Below are positions 56,501-64,000 of a stretch of DNA of 64,000 nt, one piece after another. How positions within the stretch are numbered: position 1 is the first letter of the stretch; each line of letters begins with the position of its first letter. Below the pieces are notes generated by a model, which was given only the letters and a program-made list of their open reading frames with translations, made no database searches and was not told the origin of the DNA. Origin of the DNA: Deltaproteobacteria bacterium (GTDB taxonomy: Bacteria > Desulfobacterota > Desulfuromonadia > Geobacterales > JAJYBI01); NCBI GenBank assembly GCA_021779095.1, contig JAJYBI010000001.1:143810-207809 (forward strand). The letters run 5' to 3'. Position numbers and translations under genes: made by a program.

Positions 56501-59258
56501 TTGTGGACGGTATCGTTGCTATGTCCGGCTGATTGTTCATATATGCCTGAAACGCTAAGGATTTTCCCAACTGCTTCCAGACACCACCACTCCTTTCGTA
56601 GGCAGTTCCGCCGGCATAGCTGTCGGTGAGCCCCCAACTGATGTTGTCAAGATAACCGCTATAGCCGTACCAATCGAAAATCGTACCGTTAATCTCCAGA
56701 TAATACGTCTGCCCGGCAACGAGCGTAACCGGTGATGAGAAGGCAAAATCGACCCACAGCGGCGCTTTCCCATATAGCTGTTCAACATTTACCGGATCGC
56801 TTTTTGCGAGATAGCTTCCCCGGTCTCCCCCCAGTGCGGACTTGAGCAGTAAATACACCGGCCCCTTCAGATTGATGCTGGTGCTGTTCGGAAAGTAAAG
56901 ACTTACTCTCGTCAGCGTCCCACTAACGTTTGGCTTGAAACTCTGAGCGTTGTATTCGATGTCTGGTGGCGTCCCGCTGCCGGGAGACATGGCACTGACA
57001 CCGTTCCAGTGCACCGTGAAAGGATCGGTCCCGTAAGGATTTCGAACCTTGAAAATCATGATGCCGCCTGTAGTTGCCGTGTCAGGACAGATGAATTTGC
57101 TGCCGTCGTTCACCGCGGTCATGACATAATCCTGCGCAGTGAGCGGTGCGCCATTACAGGCGTGTAACCGGTCGTCCGGATTTCTGTTGGTTATGCCGGA
57201 CAATGTAAGGGTTACATTCACGCCGGGAAGCGGGGCGCCTGTCGCTTGATCCGTAACTGCCCCGGCGATTGTTCCGAAACTCATCACCTCTATGCTCAAC
57301 GTCTTGTCGGCAATTGTATGGTCGGCATCGACGACACGGACGGTAAATGAATACATGTCCGCAACGGCAGGCACCCCAGAAATTGCACCGGTGTCTGCAT
57401 TCAGCGTCAACCCGACGGGCAGGCTGCCATCGATAATCGACCAAGTATACGGACCAACTCCGTCGTTCGCCGTCAGTGTCTGGCTGTACGCCAGTCCGAC
57501 ATAGTCTGCATAAAGCGTAGACGTGGCTATACTCACGGCCGGATTGACTGTTAACTGAAATGTTGCGGTGTATGTAGAATTGTTAGTGTCTTTCACCTGG
57601 ATCGTCACGATACTTGTTCCTGCAGTGGTCGGCACACCCGAGATAAGGCCGGTAGATCCATTCAGAGTTACGCCGGCAGGCAGGCTGCCACCGGTGCAGG
57701 ACCAGGTATAAGGTGATTTCCCGCCCGTTGCCGTTAAAGTCTGGCTGTACGAAATCGACACCTTACCGTCAGGCAGGGCGGAAGTCGTTATTGTGAGAGG
57801 GATGATGGTAATGGAAAGGGCTTTGGTAGCTGTAGCTTTTGATTTGTCCTTGACCTGCACCGTAAAGCTGCTTGTACCTGTGGCTGTGGGGGTACCGCTG
57901 ATGACACCTGCCGTAGAAAGCGACAATCCTGCGGGCAGACTGCCGCTCTTTCTGGACCAGGCGTAGGGTGTCGTCCCGCCGCTGGCGGCCAAGGCCTTGC
58001 TGTATGTCGCGCCAACCGAACCGGCCGGAAGACTGGCCGTGGTAATGCTAAGCGATGTTGCAGATGGTGCAGCCAGCAGCGCCCTGTCTGACGCATTGAG
58101 CTTTCCCAGTAACGTGTCAGCGTCTAGTGGTCCACGAACCGGCCAGACGAAGCTTTTACTTGCACGATCAGACTTGCTTTGACCAAGAATCGTTCCGCTC
58201 GGCGACACATTCCAGGCATCGTCCGTGTGTGAAGCATCTGTACTGGATGTCCAGTAATGGGGTTTCACATCGAACATCCCCTGCCAGGTCAGCCAGGCAA
58301 AGGAATTGGGTTCAACGTAGTTCATGATCGAGGCAAGCTCCAGCCGGTTAGGCAGCCGCCAGTCGCTGGATCCCGCAAATCCGTCGTGGTTGAGCCGATG
58401 TACCGAATCAAGCGCTTCCTGCCAGTCTACCATTACGTCTGCAGCACCACCGTTCGTACCTCGTGACGACAGTAGATTGGCATCCCGAGGCCATATCAAC
58501 CCGGTCAGGTTGTCGGTAACGGTTTGATCGCCGTTGTCACCGAAACGCGGCAGAGGCCACGCGACTCCCCGCTGCAGTTCACCGTCCTGGCCCGTTCCGG
58601 CGCACGACACGACTTTGCCGGATGTGTCGTAACACTCGTTCTGTCCGGTTTGAGGCAGATTGACCGGGGATGCTGGCACTTCTCCACCGCGCACCGGCCA
58701 GACACGGCCCGAGCCTGATTTGGAGAGGTACCGCACAGCCCCGTCGGTCGCGTCCATCGTCCATGCATTGTCAGGTTTCTGCACACAGGTACTTGAGGTC
58801 CAGTAAACAGAAGAAGCTATCCCGGTGAACCCCTGTCTTTTAAGCCACGCGGCCGGACTTTCCTGCCCCTGGTAGATCAACGACGCAAGCTCGTTCAGAT
58901 TGGGCAGTCTCCAGTCACTGAAGCCCAGATAGTTTTCCGCATTGAGCCGTCCGATGCAGTCCAGCGCCTGTTGCCAAGAAAGGGCACCATCTCCCGCGGC
59001 AACGTGCTCCCGTATGATGCCTTGAGGTGGAGCGGCATGTCTCGTCCAGACGAGTCCTGTCAGGTTATCGATTACCGTACCGTCTTGGTTATCGGTAAAA
59101 CGGGGACTCGGCCAGGAGGTTCCCGTACGAAGTGCACCGTCGTCCGTCGGGGCATACACTGCAGTCTGCCCGCTCTGCGGCAGCCTGATTGCTGCGGCAT
59201 GCACCGCCGCAGAGTTCATCAAGATGAGAATCAATACAATGATGTTGAATTTTCGCAT
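53514..59258 (-). CDS. Giant secreted multi-domain protein with Lcl, Ig-like and metalloprotease-like parts
   Basis: 1914 residues from the ATG at 59258 (GAGGG eight bases upstream; a GTG three codons earlier is in frame). Signal peptide (to about 22). Two Lcl/DUF1566 domains (about 30-200 and 205-385; WRLPNLNELASLIY and WRLPNRLELASIM). Three putative Ig repeats (about 400-665, each with SLPAGL/SLPVGLTLN). CarboxypepD_reg-like repeats, then a DUF4082-like beta domain (about 770-930). Further Ig-like repeats, then HELMH at 1459-1463 in NHELMHRFGAYV, suggesting a zincin metallopeptidase. Glucodextranase-type and PKD-like beta domains finish the protein. A surface/adhesion or protease role is inferred. 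No sorting domain was recognised. Confidence 0.8.
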   Translation of the reverse strand: MRKFNIIVLILILMNSAAVHAAAIRLPQSGQTAVYAPTDDGALRTGTSWPSPRFTDNQDGTVIDNLTGLVWTRHAAPPQGIIREHVAAGDGALSWQQALDCIGRLNAENYLGFSDWRLPNLNELASLIYQGQESPAAWLKRQGFTGIASSVYWTSSTCVQKPDNAWTMDATDGAVRYLSKSGSGRVWPVRGGEVPASPVNLPQTGQNECYDTSGKVVSCAGTGQDGELQRGVAWPLPRFGDNGDQTVTDNLTGLIWPRDANLLSSRGTNGGAADVMVDWQEALDSVHRLNHDGFAGSSDWRLPNRLELASIMNYVEPNSFAWLTWQGMFDVKPHYWTSSTDASHTDDAWNVSPSGTILGQSKSDRASKSFVWPVRGPLDADTLLGKLNASDRALLAAPSATSLSITTASLPAGSVGATYSKALAASGGTTPYAWSRKSGSLPAGLSLSTAGVISGTPTATGTSSFTVQVKDKSKATATKALSITIIPLTITTSALPDGKVSISYSQTLTATGGKSPYTWSCTGGSLPAGVTLNGSTGLISGVPTTAGTSIVTIQVKDTNNSTYTATFQLTVNPAVSIATSTLYADYVGLAYSQTLTANDGVGPYTWSIIDGSLPVGLTLNADTGAISGVPAVADMYSFTVRVVDADHTIADKTLSIEVMSFGTIAGAVTDQATGAPLPGVNVTLTLSGITNRNPDDRLHACNGAPLTAQDYVMTAVNDGSKFICPDTATTGGIMIFKVRNPYGTDPFTVHWNGVSAMSPGSGTPPDIEYNAQSFKPNVSGTLTRVSLYFPNSTSINLKGPVYLLLKSALGGDRGSYLAKSDPVNVEQLYGKAPLWVDFAFSSPVTLVAGQTYYLEINGTIFDWYGYSGYLDNISWGLTDSYAGGTAYERSGGVWKQLGKSLAFQAYMNNQPDIATIPSTSYGYGYSWLQMIGGNDGQVGTVVYSPALNNWYSYATINTSFIDSDGYHLFNGDDLTFDATVNTAPAGYYEPDGWLTVKVWAYGTWRPSLVTDYFDITFNRTLTTVTDANGRYSFPALPDGIYTLTFNNVAYVTGSASGSLAPGQVINPTNTLAKIPPAMLQGKVTLADGSPLAGITVTVTDPAGSRSTVSDVQGNFLVSGVVPGNYTVNFAALELVPQAVAGTLSQGQTGVVNAVMTPAPISLSITTPTSGTLVVSSPLVVTGSVQNADSVTVSTTSNGVVGQYSAVMADGAYTASVPLTRGLVRVDATATNRYRQTGTANLTINFDPRGKVSGIVSDAVTSQPLPAATVTVTDAEAMVRTATTGSDGRYTITELSPGPATVTVSGDGYLPKTFSRTIGQGEALALDVPLATFAVQFVNDVGNVAVMEGEGNYDGKNAGGTYNEYPRKVISTEYFKTHGDVDFLVMLSTFDYAMPEAGAQGFYLPVKNDVQGINQPIADNTAFFGSAGRLQGTIDLGNVMTLAAYPYGPKLDETVATLNHELMHRFGAYVRFRNPDGTLNTALLGKDDAHWSYLLDTQGSLMYGNGWRDNRDGTFTSVAKQSCFSPLDLYLMGMIGKEQVPPMLLIDNPDIDATQLPQLGEMITGTAWMVTIDDIIAAEGARVPDVTNAPKKFNVGFVLLTRPGTPAGSAPAAIETLRSTWAGRFAELTRGIGGVNGVTPSVSVIIDSPADGATITGLDVNVSGTVINTAGAETGVVVNGMVATVSGSRFVVNHVPLQEGANTLTVTATDANGLTSTATRSVTAQAGHYLRIVPNVESGTAPLDISLRLDGSFTIANPSVSITGPVSVSLVPGTEQSEFSATIAVEGTYTITASAVGPDGQTYSNTATITVVSQSQTDTILQEKWKVLVDGLAAENVTNALSVIHSKARSTYQAMITALGGQLQSIAASQRQFNIISVNNRRAKYELITNENGTLYSYEVLFIREGNGLWALYEF

Positions 59259-59490
59259 GGTTGGCACCCTCGGGAACTAATCTCGGCTGGCAGACATGAT
59301 TATCGCAATATAATTGAAATGAACTTATATAAGTCCGATTGGGATATGTCAAGCGGTACTATTGCACCTTACCAACATTTTTTGTATTGTCCGCGTTCCC
59401 ATTCGCCGTAACGTACTCCGATTGCCCTTTCCGCCTTGCCTCTCACCGTCCTGCCGGTATACTTGTCCCGATATCGACACGGAGGCCCGC

Positions 59491-60705
59491 ATGTCCCGGT
59501 TCGGCAACCTGAAGATCAGCACCAAGTTCAATATCATCGTCGCCATATTCTTTGTGGTCCTGCTCGCCGCGAACGCCTTCGACGACTACCACCGCCAGCA
59601 GGCCCTCGTCATCCACGACGCCGTGGACAACGCCCGTATCCTCGCCAAGGAGATCATCCAGTCGCGCGACTACATGTCCAGCGTCGTCCACAACGAACCG
59701 GAGCACAACTACGCCCTCGTTCCCCAGGTGGTGGCGACGCAGATCGCCAAGAGGATCACGGAGGGGACCAAGTTCTACGTCCGCCAGGTGTCGCTGCGCT
59801 ACCGCAACCCCAACAACCGTCCGGACCCGTACGAGACACAGATGCTGGAGGCGTTCAAGGGGCATCCGGCCGAGGAGGACTACCAGGTCGTCACCGACAA
59901 CGGCCAGCAGGTCTTCCGCTACATGCTTTCCATGACCGCACAGAAGTCCTGCCTCGGCTGCCACGGCAGCTACGACGCCGCGCCGGACTTCGTCCGCGCC
60001 CGCTTTCCCCGTGGCCACTTCTCCTACAACTACCACCTGGGCGAGGTGATCGGCGCCGTATCGGTCAGCATCCCGATGGAGGCACTGTACCGTCAGATCG
60101 GCACGAACCTGAAGAGCGACCTTTTGATCAGCAGCGGCATCTTCTTCCTCATCATCACCCTCATGAGCAGCCTGATCAGCCGCTTCATCATCCGGCCGAT
60201 CCAGTCCGTATCGGAAAGCATCGTCCACGTCACCAGGACCGGCACCTTCAGCGACCGGATACCGGCACGATCCCGTGACGAGATCGGCCGGCTCATCGAC
60301 AGCTTCAACGACATGATGGAGGAGTTGGGACGCCGGATCGAACAGCGGATGGAATCGGAGGACCGCTACCGCAAATTCATCGAGATGGCCCGCTCGGCCG
60401 TCATCACGTTCCTCGACGACGGCAAGATCGTCATCACGAACCAGCAGGCCGAAGAACTGATCGGGCTTTCGCGGCAGGAGTTCCTGGGAGAAAACATCTA
60501 TTCGTTCATCGTGGAGGGGGATGCCGTACGGCACGGAATCGAAACATACCTTAAAGACGGGGAAAACGGCATCGTGGGAGCGACATCACGCTGCCGCCTG
60601 CGGGACGTGCGGGGCAAGACGATCGAGCTTGAGATGGCAATTTCGGCATCGAAGGGGGAAGCGCGGCCGATGTTCACCGCCATCTTTCAGGAACCGAGGG
60701 AGTAG
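59491..60705 (+). CDS. Haem c-binding DUF3365 sensor with HAMP and PAS, no output domain
   Basis: 404 residues from the ATG at 59491 (GGAGG upstream). Membrane helix about 13-30, then a periplasmic DUF3365 domain with one CxxCH (Cys154, Cys157, His158) for covalent haem c. A second membrane helix (about 210-235) leads to HAMP (PIQSVSESIVHVTR, DEIGRLIDSFNDMM) and a PAS domain (FIEMARSAVITFLDDGKIVITNQQAEELIG). The protein stops after PAS, with no kinase, GGDEF or MCP domain. Redox or ligand sensing is inferred from the haem. A terminator follows. Confidence 0.85.
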   Translation: MSRFGNLKISTKFNIIVAIFFVVLLAANAFDDYHRQQALVIHDAVDNARILAKEIIQSRDYMSSVVHNEPEHNYALVPQVVATQIAKRITEGTKFYVRQVSLRYRNPNNRPDPYETQMLEAFKGHPAEEDYQVVTDNGQQVFRYMLSMTAQKSCLGCHGSYDAAPDFVRARFPRGHFSYNYHLGEVIGAVSVSIPMEALYRQIGTNLKSDLLISSGIFFLIITLMSSLISRFIIRPIQSVSESIVHVTRTGTFSDRIPARSRDEIGRLIDSFNDMMEELGRRIEQRMESEDRYRKFIEMARSAVITFLDDGKIVITNQQAEELIGLSRQEFLGENIYSFIVEGDAVRHGIETYLKDGENGIVGATSRCRLRDVRGKTIELEMAISASKGEARPMFTAIFQEPRE

Positions 60706-60736
60706 AGCCAGGTTCGTCTGACACCTGCACGGAAAT

Positions 60737-60764
60737 GAAAAAGGGGCCTGATAGCCCCTTTTTC
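60737..60764. terminator. Terminator shared by the haem sensor gene and the 6S-like RNA
   Basis: Eleven-base stem GAAAAAGGGGC (60737-60747) with 60754-60764, six-base loop, A and T runs at the two ends, so functional in both directions. The plus-strand gene ends 31 bases before it; the minus-strand RNA ends into it. Confidence 0.9.
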
Positions 60765-60951
60765 AGTCTCTCCGCTGTGCCGTGGGCCTGAGGGCCTCCG
60801 AGCGAGTTCCCTACAATGTGGGCGCCTTTGTTCCGCTTCAGGCAAATCCCGCGCAATGGGGCAGCACACCACGGTCTGAAAGGCTCCCGGTCGACTAAGT
60901 ATTCCGCCTGGGCTGTGCGACCTCACGTACCCAGCAGAGAGAACCAAACGT
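60765..60951 (-). ncRNA. ssrS: Candidate 6S RNA
   Basis: A 187-base minus-strand RNA predicted from a promoter (60958-60986) to a terminator (60737-60764). Its ends pair: TCTCTCTGCTG (60932-60942) with CAGCGGAGAGA (60767-60777), extended by GTGAGG with CCTCAG-like bases, forming the long closing stem with an internal unpaired middle as in 6S RNA. Length is as expected for 6S (about 180-190). No protein-coding frame is supported. 6S RNA sequesters sigma70 RNA polymerase in stationary phase. Identity rests on structure, position and length, not on a covariance search. Confidence 0.65.
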
Positions 60952-60957
60952 GGCTAG

Positions 60958-60986
60958 AGTGTAACCCATCGGCCGGGCGGAATCAA
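60958..60986 (-). promoter_or_regulatory. Sigma70 promoter of the 6S-like RNA
   Basis: On the minus strand TTGATT (60981-60986), a 17-base spacer and TACACT (60958-60963). The start site is expected near 60951, just before the 5' arm of the closing stem. Confidence 0.7.
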
Positions 60987-61120
60987 GCGGGATTTGCCGG
61001 TGCCCGCGATCCCGTAGACGCCCTGCCGGCAGTCATCCGCGCCGAAACGTTCCGCGGTATTGCAATTTGATACGGAATCGGTAGAATGGGGCCATTATTG
61101 CGCCACGCGAAAGGGTGAAC

Positions 61121-61405
61121 ATGCACCTGAAGGACGACCAGATTGCCCGTATTGCCGAACGGATCCTCGCGGACCTGACCGCGTCCGGACTGATTACGGC
61201 CAAGAAGGAACGCGGCGTGCTGGTTGCGGCAGTACGCGATACGATCGGCTCGAACATCAAGGCGGAGGCGATGCTGGAACGCGATGCGGAGGCGCTCCTG
61301 GAGCAGACCCTGCGCTCCATGGGTGGCGGCGCCGGCATCGACCGGCACAAGATGCTGAAGATGATCAAGGACAAACTGGCGAAGGAACGCAAATTCGTTC
61401 TCTGA
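61121..61405 (+). CDS. DUF507 protein (first copy)
   Basis: 94 residues from the ATG at 61121 (AAGGG upstream; a GTG two codons earlier is in frame). Charged helical protein of the DUF507 family: DDQIARIAERILADL, KAEAMLERDAEALLEQ and MLKMIKDKLAKERKF. Function unknown. Followed after 67 bases by a second DUF507 gene. Confidence 0.85.
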   Translation: MHLKDDQIARIAERILADLTASGLITAKKERGVLVAAVRDTIGSNIKAEAMLERDAEALLEQTLRSMGGGAGIDRHKMLKMIKDKLAKERKFVL

Positions 61406-61472
61406 ATCGCGACCGGCGTCGATCCCGCATATACCGCGCTCCACGCCGTTAACAGCCGTACCGGAGGTTTCC

Positions 61473-61745
61473 GTGCAGATTTCCGAAGACCGGGTTTCCC
61501 ATCTGGCCCATCTCGTGTTCGACAGGCTCTGGCGCGACGACCTGGCGGACTTTCCCGACGAATCGCGTGCGCTCGCCCGTATCAAGGAAAGCATCGCCGG
61601 CCACTTCGCCGAGCTCTCCGCCATCGACGAAGCGGTGCGGAAAAAACTCGCCTCCTATTCGACCGCAAAGGTCCCCGGCAGCAGGGAGTGGGAAATCCTC
61701 TACCAGAAGTTCTACCAGGAAGAACTGGCCAAACGTAAATGGTGA
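61473..61745 (+). CDS. DUF507 protein (second copy)
   Basis: 90 residues from GTG with GGAGG five bases upstream. EDRVSHLAHLVFDRLWRDDLADF and REWEILYQKFYQEELAKRKW match DUF507 family pattern, but the sequence is diverged from the first copy. Overlaps the following lipoprotein gene by seven bases, hinting at co-translation. Confidence 0.83.
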   Translation: MQISEDRVSHLAHLVFDRLWRDDLADFPDESRALARIKESIAGHFAELSAIDEAVRKKLASYSTAKVPGSREWEILYQKFYQEELAKRKW

Positions 61746-62296
61746 ACCGCATTCCAAAATCGATACGTCCGCTTGTTCTGCTCGCGGCGGTACTTCTGTC
61801 GCTGGCCGCCGCCGGCTGCGCCCCCACGGCCCGGGTGTCCGTCAATCCGGGGTTTACCGTGCCGCAGGACATTGACACCGTCTACGTGGTGCCGTTCGTC
61901 GACACCCTCGTCCCTCCCGACGTCAGCAGCGCGGTTTTCGACCAGTTCGTGGACATGCTCAACGACGGCAGGTCTGCCACGCCGGTGCAGCAGTTCGTCA
62001 TCATCAAGCAAGACCTCGCGACGGTCGACCCCGCCTGGCTCGCAAAACAGCTCTACGTAACGGGCGAGGTGTGGGGCTACCTGGAGAATTCCGGCTGCTG
62101 TTCCACTGAGATGCGGATGAAGGCCCGCGCCTACCTGCATGACCGCGGGGCGAAGGCCCCTGCCGCCGAGATCACCGTCCCTCTGGAAACATTCTTCGAT
62201 CACGACCGCGCCACCACGAAAACCGTCCGGCAGCGCCTGGCACGCCAGGCGGCCAAAGAGCTCTCCGCCGGTATCCTCGACGCCCTTCACCGCTAA
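61739..62296 (+). CDS. Predicted lipoprotein
   Basis: 185 residues. The N-terminal leader ends in LAAAGC, a lipobox. The mature portion has no familiar motif, only an alpha/beta mixture (PQDIDTVYVVPFVDTL; GEVWGYLENSGCCSTEMRM). A double Cys after the leader may bind metal or form a disulfide. The ATG overlaps the second DUF507 gene. Downstream, 128 bases hold the groE promoter. Confidence 0.78.
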   Translation: MVNRIPKSIRPLVLLAAVLLSLAAAGCAPTARVSVNPGFTVPQDIDTVYVVPFVDTLVPPDVSSAVFDQFVDMLNDGRSATPVQQFVIIKQDLATVDPAWLAKQLYVTGEVWGYLENSGCCSTEMRMKARAYLHDRGAKAPAAEITVPLETFFDHDRATTKTVRQRLARQAAKELSAGILDALHR

Positions 62297-62315
62297 AAAA
62301 AATTCCATAACGGAC

Positions 62316-62344
62316 TTGATTTTTAAAAAAGACGTCGTTATATT
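62316..62344 (+). promoter_or_regulatory. Sigma70 promoter of groESL
   Basis: TTGATT (62316-62321), 17-base spacer, TATATT (62339-62344). The start site falls at about 62351, inside the CIRCE operator. Confidence 0.85.
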
Positions 62345-62347
62345 CTG

Positions 62348-62374
62348 TTAGCACTCAGCAGATGTGAGTGCTAA
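62348..62374 (+). promoter_or_regulatory. CIRCE operator (HrcA-binding site)
   Basis: TTAGCACTC, nine bases, GAGTGCTAA: a perfect match to the CIRCE consensus. It overlaps the expected transcription start, so HrcA should repress groESL under non-stress conditions. The hrcA gene is not in this window. Confidence 0.97.
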
Positions 62375-62424
62375 TTTTTTTCCACTGCCAATAACTTACA
62401 TCACGACAGAAAGGAGTAGTGTAG

Positions 62425-62712
62425 ATGAACCTGAGACCCATGCAGGACCGTATCATCGTCAAGAGAGTCGAGGAAGAAACCAAAACCGCCGGCGGGATCT
62501 TCATCCCGGAAACCGCCAAGGAAAAGCCGCAGCAGGGCGAAGTCGTCGCCGTCGGCAAAGGGAAGGTGAAGGAAGACGGCACCGTTATCCCCCTGGACGT
62601 GAAGGTCGGCGACAAGGTACTTTTCGGCAAATATGCCGGCACGGAAGTGAAGCTGGAAGGGGCTGACTACCTGATCATGCGCGAAGACGACATTCTGGGC
62701 GTACTGGGATAA
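62425..62712 (+). CDS. groES: Co-chaperonin GroES
   Basis: 95-residue lid of the GroEL chamber. [23 protein letters not shown] contains the mobile loop; the beta-barrel core follows with [11 protein letters not shown] and [20 protein letters not shown] lies eight bases before the ATG. First gene of the CIRCE-controlled operon. Confidence 0.98.
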   Translation: MNLRPMQDRIIVKRVEEETKTAGGIFIPETAKEKPQQGEVVAVGKGKVKEDGTVIPLDVKVGDKVLFGKYAGTEVKLEGADYLIMREDDILGVLG

Positions 62713-62717
62713 TCTAG

Positions 62718-64000
<1,283 letters not shown>

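Noticed and set aside
57200..58100. CRISPR-like or satellite repeats in the giant gene
   Set aside because: The repeats are diverged protein-level Ig repeats with no short identical DNA unit and spacer pattern.

Overview
The window looks like a chromosomal segment of a Geobacter-type bacterium (Desulfuromonadota, Geobacterales). This is inferred from gene content and style, not from a database search. Supporting signs are an ATP synthase whose a and c genes are separated from an F1 operon carrying paired b and b' genes, futalosine-route menaquinone genes, a haem-binding DUF3365 sensor, paired DUF507 genes, a PpsR/PDRP-type regulator, MtgA and PilT. Most of the DNA is GC-rich. Three stretches are visibly poorer in GC: 15.0-17.5 kb, 50.5-53.5 kb and, less strongly, the giant gene at 53.5-59.3 kb.

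Layout. 0-1.1 kb: end of atpB, then atpE. 1.1-11.7 kb: housekeeping genes (pepA, a YcdX-like PHP phosphatase, an HtrA protease downstream of an OmpR/kinase pair, ppsR, an M20 amidohydrolase, prmA-rsmE, a zinc-ribbon protein). 11.7-20.9 kb: a minus-strand menaquinone operon (ubiD, a lipoprotein, ubiA, ubiX, mqnE, mqnC, rnd), interrupted between ubiX and mqnE by a two-gene AAA ATPase/TOPRIM-like cassette that resembles an anti-phage module. 21.0-31.4 kb: tRNA-Pro, then an accessory stretch with DUF190-crcB, a TolC/MFP/RND efflux operon, fetAB, a second DUF190 gene and many gene fossils (SEC-C, histidine kinase, response regulator, SAP-like, enolase, ClC channel). 31.4-41.6 kb: ppc, pilT, a PilB/GspE-like protein that has lost its P-loop, a PP-loop ATPase, a DUF2059-like protein, a methyltransferase, mtgA and pdxA. 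41.7-49.4 kb: the F1 operon atpX-F-H-A-G-D-C, then parAB. 49.6-59.3 kb: a membrane protein and a three-gene secreted-protein operon, one member of which is broken by an in-frame TGA. 59.5-64 kb: a haem sensor, a 6S-like RNA, two DUF507 genes, a lipoprotein, and groES-groEL under a CIRCE operator.

How parts fit together. The membrane a and c subunits and the F1 sectors are encoded about 41 kb apart on opposite strands. Their operons share unusual heptanucleotide repeats in non-coding gaps. The mqn/ubi genes form a near-continuous translationally coupled unit, so the ATPase/TOPRIM cassette is probably a recent insertion that may ride on menaquinone transcription. The strongest candidates for something undescribed are that cassette, the pseudo-ATPase beside pilT, the giant Lcl/Ig/metalloprotease protein, and a possible pair of leaderless transcripts (PHP gene and prmA).
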